The notes below the pieces were generated by a model. That model was not told the DNA's origin, did not search any database, and worked only from the letters and a program-made list of their open reading frames with translations. A stretch of DNA of 64,000 bases. It comes from Heliopora coerulea (Eukaryota > Cnidaria > Anthozoa > Scleralcyonacea > Helioporidae). Numbering within the stretch: the stretch's first letter is position 1; each line of letters opens with the position of its first letter. This document shows, in pieces, positions 55,525 to 64,000 of this stretch. The translations under genes were made by a program, and so were the position numbers. The stretch is taken from the NCBI GenBank assembly GCA_030142905.1, contig JASJOG010000080.1, positions 1 to 64,000 of the forward strand, in the 5' to 3' direction.

Positions 55525-57002
55525 GTAAGCGATTACTTTTTCATTAGTTTGGTAATGTATAAACGATTTTTTGGAGTAAAATTTGGCTTGTGTTCACAGC
55601 CATCTCAGTCGCTCTCAGCCCTTAATACGGTTCTTTCCAGGTTCTTTCTGTCGAATCCAAATTGAATCGAGTCGCAAGTTCATTATTGCTTAATTCTTAT
55701 ATTGAAACCAACAAAATGATGTTGTACTGTTGTCATAAGGAAGATTACATTCTTGCTCTTTTTGCCAAAGAAGAAAACTAGGGGTTGGATCCTGGAAAAG
55801 TAGCGTTGCTACCCTGGAAAACTCCTGGAATTTTGTGATCTTTCATCCGTACGAACCCTGTTTAATATTGATACAAGGAAAATTCAGAATATGAAGTTTT
55901 TTATGGGCTATTTTTTTTAAAATTTTCCTTTATATAGTGACACGGTCTCAGATGGTGAAGGTCCTGTTTCAGTGTGTCTGTTTCAAACTTACAGTGTACC
56001 AGTCAATATGGAGGCCAAGGCTGGATTTCATATGGAGAATTGTAGTGTTGGCCAGATTATTCTTTGATGGCTTATAGTTTATTTACATTCCTATTTCAAC
56101 TTCAAGGTCATTCAGATTAACCCAGTCTGATACAAACATACAGAGGAGTACTTTCTGATGAGAATTCAAACTGTAGAAGGAAACATTTAGAACATGAAAG
56201 TGCCTTTTAGGGACACTTCATAAAGGCAAAAATGATTTATACGAGGAATATGGTTGTTAGATTTATAATATAAATTATTTCTAAAATTTAAATTGTATTA
56301 TAATACAATGGCAAAGACTAGGAAACGTGAATAAGTAGTTTTGCTGAATTTCAATAATGGACAGCATTGTTAAGGGATCATTGCCACCCACTGTTAAATA
56401 AACATACATTGAAATTACTGGTAGGGATTGTAAATTTTAATAAAACATTGTAGACTTCTCAAAAACCAAATCCTGTTATTATTTTTGTTCTTTTTAATTT
56501 CTTACTTTTTTACTGTAGTTATTATATGACAGAAAGCTACCATTCTTAAAATCAATTTTATTTTTATAGAGTAGAATTTCAAAGGTAGTTGCCAGCAATA
56601 CTTGCATGGTCTTAACCACACATGGAAATCAACCATAGCATGTTTAACCCACTGAGGGGCTAGGGCACTTTACTGTTTTATTCTGGCTAATGGCAGACAA
56701 TTTTATTTGCCTAAGTGATGAGCCTTGACGCACCCTTGCACCTGAATGGGTTAATAAACAATCTTAGGCAATTTGAATGGGTACTTTAATGAAGACACCT
56801 ATTATGCTAGAATTTGAACATGTTGGTTCTCAATTGCCAGACAAAGACCTTATGCTCTTTCAATAAAATGGGCAATGTTTTGTTTTGGGGGATTTTTTGC
56901 ACACAGTAATCAGTTCTGAGGCACTTTCAGCAAGCTCCTGCTTGATCCATTCAAAGTGAACATGAAGTATATCATAGGCAATTGGGTTAGGTTTGTGTGT
57001 AG

Positions 57003-57196
57003 ACAAGCAATTTCGTTCTGTTGTTCATGAAGTTGGAGTTGGTAGATTTTTACTCTCACAGCTCCCAAGGTTCACTCTTCCACAATGCTCTGCATTTCCT
57101 GATGAATTTCTGTTGAAGCTTTTCATTAGAATGAGGCTATACTATGCCTTAAAGTTTGGAAATAGAGAGCTAGTATCTGCAAATAAAAAAAAGTAA
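57003..57196 (+). CDS. Possible last exon of the TIR transposon's gene
   Basis: After GTGTGTAG the frame reads DKQFRSVVHEVGVGRFLL, LPQCSAFPDEFLLKLFIRMR and YYALKFGNREL, ending with a Lys run and a stop. I have the impression that this C-terminus recurs in coral gene predictions, but cannot name its family. The expected continuation after the Lys run seems cut short. The internal exons (55525-57002) were not found. Confidence 0.45.
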
Positions 57197-57297
57197 GAAA
57201 TACTTTAAAGTTAAACACTTGTAATTCTATAACTAAAAAAGAAACATATAATTTGATAATTAAAAAGTAATGCTGTACATAATTTGATATCTGGGAA

Positions 57298-57300
<3 letters not shown>

Positions 57301-57344
<44 letters not shown>
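57301..57344. repeat. TA microsatellite
   Basis: Twenty-two TA units inside the TIR transposon. Confidence 0.95.
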
Positions 57345-57347
<3 letters not shown>

Positions 57348-58504
57348 AGCAGTAGCCTAGTATGGTGGCAGGTGGCCCACAGCTTGCATAGGTTGAAGTA
57401 AAAACACATGTGGCTTGCATAGGCTACAGTACAGAAGGCTGCATAAGATACCAAACTAGACCAAGAAGCCTGAGGTAAGCTAAAGATTTATAACTATGAT
57501 TTATAGTATTGTACATAATAACATGTAAAACATGTCACATATGGGTAATTTTATGGCTGATGTTACATTGGAGGGGACAGAAACAAATCTGGTGATATTA
57601 TTGCTTTTCAGTTGCTAAAAGGTTACTCAAATTTTCTTAAAAATAACAAAGGATTGTAAGATCTCCATTGCAATTTAAATGTAAGTTACATGGAATTATC
57701 CATACATAAATTGCAACTGCCATTATAGCTTGTTATTTACATACCATACATGTAGACTTTCACCTCATTTGACCAAATTATTTGACTTAAATTATGCACT
57801 GTATGCTGTTGACGATTAAAGTTTAGGCCTTTCCAAGCATTACAAACAAATACATATGCATAAATTCTGCGTTGAAACTGCGTAAGCCAAAGTCTACGTA
57901 CCGTATGCACATTATCAAACTTCACTGGCATAAATACACGGTAACTATTAATTGTGAGGTTGACTACTTCTCCCAAAACTCTTTTAAGATATTAAAAGAT
58001 GATTAAATCCTTACTGAAAGGAATACATAGTTTTATAGATAGACGTTCTTTAATTGATTTACTGTAGCTTCAAATATTTCCTAGTTCCTAATAATATAAT
58101 GCTGTGTATGCACATATCCAGCGAGTTTTGATCGTTTCAAGTCAAACGTTTAACACATATAACAACGGCTGTTTGGTAACTTTTAAAAACTGTACTGGTC
58201 AATAGAAATTTTAGTGTGACTGTAAAAATGTAGAGTAAATGCAGTTCAAGTTATTTCAATAAATGTCAGATTACTGGACGGACTATTAATGTGGTGAATC
58301 ACGGAGAGACAAGGATTGTTAAACTGCCTAATTGTGATCAGTTTTAGCGTAGTATTCGGAATTTTTAACAAAAACAGTCAGTTTACCTTTGCTTTAACCA
58401 GCCTCGGTCGTAGAATCGCCATCCGACGTCGAAACGTTAGCCAGATCCCTTCAAACTGAACTACTCCATATTGTTTCCTTCTGAAAATGACTCAGTTATA
58501 CTAT
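57345..58504. other. Transposon interior without recognised gene
   Basis: AT-rich DNA between the last exon and the right terminal repeat. A short local repeat (GGCTTGCATAGGCTACAG next to GCTTGCATAGGTTGAAG) sits at 57380-57430. A CGAAACGT word is at 58430. The minus-strand frame 57737-57976 is unrecognised. Confidence 0.4.
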
Positions 58505-58959
58505 CCAAGAACATGGCGGCCGTTCAACTTCCTGTGTGCGCGAGGCAACATGCGCGAAGACATGTACATCAGAGGTGCCGACACTGAGTGAGACTTCTGG
58601 TTAATTCTTTATTCTGTACCTTAATCCTTTTACTCTTTTCTGACTGGTCTCTCTTCAGTTCGTTGCGTGGGTAAGGGTCTGAAAAACGGATAATGTTTCA
58701 ATATGATTTGCGTCATTTGTTCAATTAAGTTTTAACACTCTCTGCGTTCGCGTACGGTGTAGAAGCACCATAACCCTGGTCCTAACGCTAATCCTAATCC
58801 ATAAATAGTAAAAATATGTTGAAGTAAAGAGCAACTATGAAAAAGACAGAAAAAGAACAACTGACGGAGAAACTTCAAAAATTGTTGCTTGCTGTATTTG
58901 ATCCCAATACATTCCCATCGACTCCATGATATGAGAATGAGCCAACCACTGGACTGTTT

Positions 58960-59102
58960 TGATCTGTGTTATTTTATTCTCCTAGCTCTGATGGACTCAA
59001 GTGACAACTGACCTTTGTGGTCTCATGTTACATTTCCATTATATCATTAAATAATAATTAGTCTTATTAAAAATACGAAATACTAAGTGTCGTATCATTA
59101 CA
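58960..59102 (-). repeat. LTR (3' end of the minus-strand element)
   Basis: In plus orientation it reads TGATCTGTGTTATTTTATTC ... GTGTCGTATCATTACA. It shares ends and most of its interior with the copy at 63555. TG...CA termini. Confidence 0.85.
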
Positions 59103-59180
59103 TCTTTCATTTCTTAAAATTTAACAAAATTTGAATTAGAGAGTCAATCAACTGTTTAATCTTGTATAAACGTCTTCGAA

Positions 59181-60508
59181 TCAATAATAATAGTCAGATG
59201 GTTTGCTAACCCGTCCATGTCGTGTCGTAACTGTAGTTGATTGTTTTCCGGAATCTGTTTTTGTTGTTGGAGTATCATTTTGTTTATTTTGAATTTCTTT
59301 TTCCGTATTGTGACGTTCTCCACATGGTTCGTCGATTTCTGCGTTGGCTTGTACGAATGGTTCATTTGTTTGAAGTAGATCTCTTCTATTTCGTCTCAAC
59401 ACTCTGCCTTCTGTTTGGATTTTGTAGGATTTCGGGTGTTGGTCTTGATCAATCACTCTTGCTTTGATTGGCCATGAGCCGTCTTTATTTACTCAAACTG
59501 TTGATCCTTCTTTAAGTGGTAGATGCTTCTTTGCTGTTCTGTCGTGGTATTCTTTTTGCTTCTCCATCAAGGTTGTTTTCTTTAGGACGTACTTGTTGTT
59601 CTCATTAGGTGTCTGAGTGTATTGTTGAAATGATGGAAGTCTTATTCGAATCTTTCTTCTAAACAGTCGTTCAGCAGGCGACGGTCCTCCGTTGGGACCT
59701 GGGCATGCTCGATGTGCTTGAACTGCTATGTACGGGTCTTCTCCTTTTTTAGTAGCTTTCTTGAGGAGCTGTTTGATAGTTTGAACCGCTTGTTCTGCCA
59801 TTCCGTTCGACTTTGGGTATTTTGGGCTCGATGTGGTGTGGATAAAGTCCCATTTTCTGGTAAATTCTTTAAACTCTTTGCTGCTGTATTGTGGTCCGTT
59901 ATCAAAAACTACTTCGCTTGGTGTGCCATGTCTTGAGAATATTGACTTCAGTTTCTGGATGATTGTTTGCTGCTGATCTTTTCCAACTTTGCTATTTCTG
60001 GATAACTGGAGTAGTAATCGACGACAATCACAAAGTCGTTGTTTTGAAATTTCAATAAATCTGTTGCTACTTTCTACCAAGGCTTTGTAGGAAGATTGTG
60101 CGGCATCAGAGGCTCTTTCTGCTGGTATTTTCTATGTTCTTGGCATACGCTGCATCCTTTAATCATTTCCGTTATTTTCATGTTCATTCCAGGCTAGAAC
60201 AATGTTTCTCTCGCTCTGGATTTACATTTCTCGATTCCCAGGCGTCTATTATGTATTTTCTCTTTCATGTTCATTCTCACGGTCGAGGGAACTGTCACTG
60301 GTTCTCCTTTCATGATGATTCTGTTGGCTTCGGTGATTTCCTGTCTAAATGGAAAATATGGTGTAAGTTCTGCTGGAAGCTGTGCTCTGTGGTCTGGCCA
60401 TCGAAGTTTTAAGACATTGCTTAGCTTCTGTAGGACTTGGCCTTTCGCGGTTTCACGTTGAAATTTACTAAGCATCTTTTCGGATATAGTTAGATTGGAT
60501 ATTATCAT
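59181..60508 (-). pseudogene. Integrase region of the Ty3-type element
   Basis: From high to low coordinates: a zinc-binding/linker region (60194-60508), then VIVVDYY-like and SEVVFDNGPQYSSKEF with the catalytic Asp residues and SNGMAEQAVQTIKQLLKK with the Glu. After these come KKTTLMEKQKEYHDRTAKKH, a stop at 59493, and a C-terminal tail with HGRVSKPSDYYY. At least one frameshift lies near 60080. Integrase joins cDNA to the host chromosome; this copy is broken. Confidence 0.8.
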
Positions 60509-60533
60509 GTGAACTTGGCTCTCTAAATTAAGT

Positions 60534-62038
60534 TCATCTTCTGGTAGTCGAGGCAGGTATGCTCTTGATAGAGTGTCCGGGAATATATTGTGTTGTCATG
60601 TCGTATCTTTGGAGTTTTGATCTGTATCTCTGGATTCTTGGAGGGGCACTTGCAATTGGTTTTGAGAAGATGGGTTGGAGAGGCTTATGATCGGATACTA
60701 CAACGAAAGGCTTGCCGTATATGTAATCGTGGAATCGTTGAGTGCCAAACACTATTGCCAAAGTCTCTTTTTCGATCTGTGCATAGTTTTGTTCTGTCTT
60801 CGTCAGAGATCTGCTGGCATATGCTACTGGGGCCCATGATTCATGCTTTTGTAGTAGAACTGCTCCTACTAGGATTTTTTTGCTTTTTGGTTTTTAAGCA
60901 GGTAATTGGAACCACACTGGTGTTCCAGTTGTGTAGTTGTGATTGTTCTAACGATTGGGAGTTGAAACTGTTGATGATGGAACGCGCTTTTAGCCGCGGG
61001 CTATAGTAAGCGTGACATGGCTACACTAGTGGTATGCCATGTAGAGTTGAGTGAATGAGTATGAGTCTTTAGTTTCAGAGTAAATCGTGAGTATACATTT
61101 GTGTTGTGAAGGTGTATTTGTGGTTTGTAGTTTAGAGTCGTAGTACTTGAGAGCGGGGCTTGGTGATATTTCTTTCTTGAGCTGTTTAAGGGCTTTATCT
61201 TGATGCTAGGTTCAAGTACATTGCCATTCAGCGCTTGACTCTAATAGTTGACGTAGACATGTTGTCTAGGTTGAAAGATCTGGAGTAAATTTTCCAAGAT
61301 ATGTGACCAATCCTAAAAATCTTCGTAGGTTCGACTTGTTGGTTGGTATTAGCATGTTCGTGATTGCTTTGATCTTTTTTGGGTCTGGATTTACGCCTTG
61401 ATCTGAAAATATGTGACTGAGAAAGGCCATTTCTGTGATTCCAAAATCTCATTTTTCCTTGTCAAGAATATTACTGCCCGGCATATTATTCTTAGTAGCA
61501 CAGTTGAAACAAGAGTAATATATTAAGAATAATATGCTGGGCAGTAATATTCTTGACAAGGTTACGATTCCCGCCTGGTGTTTCAATCGCTTACTTTTTT
61601 CCTTGTTTAACTTCAAACCGGGTTTATCAATTCTTCTGAGAACTTGCGAAAGGCGAACATTGTGTTCTTCTTTGGTCTTTCCCCAGATGATGATGCCATC
61701 CTGAACATTTGCACAGCCTTCAATGCCTTCAAGTATCTCGGTCATCTTGTTCTGGAACACTTCACCTGCACTCAAGATTCCAAAGGGAAGTCTCTTAAAT
61801 TTATACCTGCCAAATGGAGTGTTAAACGTGAGGATCTTTGAGCTCTCTTCAACTTATATTTGCCAATATCCACTTGACGCATCTAACTTCGAAAAGAATT
61901 TTGCATCTGCCATTTCTACCATGATTGACTCAGCGTTACGCATTGGGTAGTGTTCTCTCTTTATTGCCTTGTTTAGATCGTATGAATCAAGGCATATTCG
62001 CAGTTTTCCATTAGACTTCTAGACTATTACGAGAGAAT
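60534..62038 (-). pseudogene. RT and RNase H of the Ty3-type element, inactive
   Basis: The RT shows motif A as KLDASSGYWQI followed by a stop (near 61880), LSAGEVFQNKM, and motif C as VQDGIIIWG near 61695, where the second catalytic Asp of the usual Y-x-D-D is Gly. A small hairpin element interrupts the thumb at 61457-61561. Frames then shift repeatedly until the RNase H segment FGTQRFHDYIYGKPFVVVSD, HKPLQPIF. The enzyme cannot work. Confidence 0.8.
61457..61561. mobile_element. Hairpin MITE inside the RT gene
   Basis: Arms of about 38 bp, CCTTGTCAAGAATATTACTG and its complement, surround a 28-base centre. Short ACAAGGAAAAA-like sequences on both sides may be the target duplication. The insertion splits the RT reading frame. 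Confidence 0.7.
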
Positions 62039-62920
62039 TCACCCAATCGGTCGGTTCGTCTGCTTTGTCGATGATTTCGTTTCTTTCCGTGCGTTAAAGT
62101 TCGGCTTTAGCTTGTCTTTCAATAAGTACGGTACTTTACGAGGAGGGTATACCACCGGCTTTGCATCTGTTTTCAGATTGATGTGATGTTCTCCATATAG
62201 GCAACCAATATCTCCAAATACTTGTGCATATTGTCGTGTAATGTCGGAAGTTCGCTTTATTTGCTTCACACGTTTAATAAGGTTGAGGGGTTCACTTGTT
62301 GCTAGTCCTAGGATCGGAGGCGAATTAGTTGGGACGACGAAGAACTGCATCGGATAGTAAATCTTTCCTTTTGTTTTTAGTCGTAGTAGGCATTTACCTG
62401 AGATTGGTATTTCTGTTCCATCATATACGAGTAGTTTCTCTTTCGTTTGGTGTAATTTCCTCTGTTTTTGAAGTCGTTTGAACATGCTTTGTGGTATTGC
62501 GTTGGCTTGTGCTCCTGTATCGATTTTGTATTCGACGAGTAATCCAGATGCATCAATTGATACAGTCCACGTATTCGAATCATGTTGCTTCCCATACATT
62601 TCGACTTTATGCCGCGCGTTTCCTTCGTGTGTTAGAGAGTGGCTTGTTGATTTCTCTTCGCTATTGACGGTGCCAATATATAAGTTGTCTCCACCTTCAA
62701 TAGTTTCTTTACTAGATTGGTTGTTATCTCTCGCATTCATTTCGTTTACTTGGCTTGATAGGCATGCTTTTGCAAAGTGATTGCGCTTTCCACATTTCTT
62801 GCATAATTTCACATAGGCGGGACAGCGTCCTTTGCCATGTTGACTTCCACAGTATCGACAGATTTTCCTTTGGTTATCTCTTTTTCTTTGATTATCTTGT
62901 TTACCTCTGTTTCGAGGTTT
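62039..62920 (-). pseudogene. Zinc knuckles and aspartic protease of the Ty3-type element
   Basis: Two knuckles, CRYCGSQHGKGRC and CKKCGKRNHFAKAC, are followed by a linker and VEYKIDTGAQANAIPQSMF, with the protease DTGA motif. PPILGLATSEPL and the start of RT follow, including KPVVYPPRKVPY. This is the longest intact stretch of the element (257 codons from 62812). Confidence 0.85.
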
Positions 62921-63540
62921 GTCCTTTCGGTGGCGTAGTTGGTCGACTTAATTTGGAGATGTTTTAGACTGCATTTCTTCCGACTGCTTCTTTGTTTCTT
63001 CAGCTGCTCTGCAGATGCTCATTGCTTTATCAAGTGTCAGGTCAGGTTCTCGCAGTAATCTTTCTTGCACCTTCGTACCCCTCACACCAGCAACAATTCG
63101 GCCCCTTATGAGACTTTCTTTTAGTAATCCAAATTCGCAATGAGTACTTTTCAGTTCAGTTTGGTGACGTAGTCATCAATGTTTTGTCCTTCGCATTGGT
63201 TATATGAGAAGTACTTGTATCTCAGGTATGGAATGTTCTTTTTGGGATTCATGTATTCATCAAATTTTCTTAATGCTGGTTCCAATTTCATGCCATCTTC
63301 GTTTTCGAAGGTGAAAGTGTAATAAATTTCTCGCGCTCTTTCTCCAATTTTCGTTAGAAGTCTGGAAGTTTTGACGTCTTCATCCTTTTCGTTCGACTAT
63401 GCGGCGGTCATGTAGAATTTGAATTCCTTTTTTCATCGCTCCCAGTTTTGGCTAAGGTTTCCGTCGAATCGCCGTTCCTTGGGTGGATTTAACTTGTTAA
63501 TCTTGCTTTCTTTTCACGCCTTTGTTAAACCATCTCGTGC
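62921..63540 (-). pseudogene. gag remnant of the Ty3-type element
   Basis: In shifting frames the minus strand contains RRFDGNLSQNWERWKK, SLIRGRIVAGVRG and LTLDKAMSICRAAEE. These are typical of the gag proteins of this element group, which form the particle. It is interrupted by stops. Confidence 0.65.
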
Positions 63541-63554
63541 CTGACACCATGTTA

Positions 63555-63686
63555 TGATCTGTGTTATTTTATTCTCCTAGCTCTGAGGAACTCCAGTGAC
63601 AACTGACCTTTGTGGTAGTTCTGTTGTATCATTAACTAATTAGTCTGTTATTAAGAATACGAAATATTAAGTGTCGTATCATTACA
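63555..63686 (-). repeat. LTR (5' end of the minus-strand element)
   Basis: The same ends as the copy at 58960, with a deletion in the middle (132 against 143 bp) and a handful of substitutions. The divergence between the two repeats dates the insertion as not recent. Confidence 0.85.
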
Positions 63687-64000
63687 GGGCCACGATCATG
63701 TCTCCTCTTCTTGCTAGGACATGGATGTATAATATAGAGCAGGTAACGAAAACAAATTAGCCATTTCAGCTGTGGCACCAGAGGGGAACATTTCCTTGAC
63801 AACACACATATTTCCTCTCATAGTGAAACTAAAGTAGAGAATGAAGTGGCATCACGCCATTGGTCAACTTTGATTAATAGGCCAAATAAATCCGGAATCA
63901 AATTAGAAGGTCAGAAGTCTGAGGTTACATATCGTGAAGGTGTTGCTAGTAATAGTTACGTTTGTTGGAAATCACGGAATATCACTCAGACGACTGCTAT
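63687..64000. other. No gene seen
   Basis: Sequence outside the LTR element up to the window edge; no open frame or repeat recognised. Confidence 0.4.

Larger units (their letters stand above)
55308..58618 (+). mobile_element. TIR transposon, 3.3 kb, with perfect 8-bp target duplication
   Basis: The ends are inverted repeats of over 90 bp (ACAGAATAAAG, TTAACCAGAAGTCTCACTC, later CGCCATGTTCTTGG). Both flanks are CCTTAATC (55300-55307 and 58619-58626). Eight-base duplications are made by P-like, hAT and some other transposases. The interior has a possible first exon at 55432 and a last exon at 57003. The superfamily is unresolved. Confidence 0.8.
58960..63686 (-). mobile_element. Ty3-type LTR retrotransposon, 4.7 kb
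   Basis: Two short direct repeats (143 and 132 bp) bound a minus-strand gag-pol. On the minus strand each repeat begins TGTAATGATACGACAC and ends CAGATCA. Five bases inside the upstream repeat comes TGGTGTCAG (63541-63549), a plausible tRNA primer-binding site, and a purine-rich stretch precedes the downstream repeat. Internal order: gag, zinc knuckles, protease, RT, RNase H, integrase, which places it in the Ty3 group. No matching target duplication was found. Confidence 0.85.

Noticed and set aside
1..64000. CRISPR arrays, operons, ribosome-binding sites
   Set aside because: Introns with GT-AG sites, SINEs and LINEs show this is animal nuclear DNA; no spaced direct repeats of CRISPR type occur.

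Overview
The window is animal nuclear DNA, AT-rich and intron-rich, dominated by decayed transposable elements. The only recognisable host gene is on the minus strand: the 5' half of WASHC5 (strumpellin, a WASH-complex subunit), 15 exons from the ATG at 36361 down to 4457, continuing past the left edge. The mix of repeats (Penelope-like elements with GIY-YIG domains and hammerhead ribozymes, CR1/L2- and RTE-like LINEs, tRNA-derived SINEs, a metazoan EnSpm/CACTA element with a divergent companion gene, many foldback MITEs, a Ty3-type LTR element) fits a cnidarian, probably an anthozoan such as a coral. That assignment is inference; no organelle or rRNA marker is present.

Layout. 1-36.4 kb: WASHC5 exons separated by introns full of repeats. 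The introns hold two SINEs, a CR1/L2-like LINE at 10-12.4 kb, three related palindromic foldbacks (9.5, 15.8 and 20.4 kb), a head-to-head pair of TIR elements (20.8-21.6 kb), a Penelope element reduced to its endonuclease between inverted repeats (18.7-19.3 kb), a second Penelope element (22.5-24.3 kb) whose left repeat was invaded at a TA tract by DNA carrying two tandem hammerhead ribozymes, long ATC/ATT-type microsatellites, and an RTE-like LINE (30.3-31.9 kb). 36.4-40 kb: WASHC5 upstream region, a hAT-like element with a transposase tail, and a LINE fragment missing its RT core. 40-55 kb: an EnSpm/CACTA element with a transposase (minus strand; one frameshift, two stops) and a divergent multi-exon companion gene (plus strand), flanked by GCAAATTTGC-rich repeats. 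55.3-58.6 kb: a TIR transposon with a perfect 8-bp target duplication. 59-63.7 kb: a Ty3-type LTR retrotransposon with two short LTRs and a dead polymerase.

WASHC5 exons agree in splice phase from exon 1 to exon 13. An expected ~85-residue segment is then absent from the 837-bp interval before exon 14, and exon 14 carries an 8-bp tandem duplication that breaks the frame. The locus is therefore a defective allele or paralogue, or an assembly artefact. Other unusual points are a 42-nt microexon, a GC-AG intron, and a Tourist/Harbinger-like MITE 12 nt from a splice donor.

Exon boundaries were set by hand from splice consensus, phase and resemblance to the remembered animal WASHC5 family. Family names for transposons rest on motifs, not on searches.
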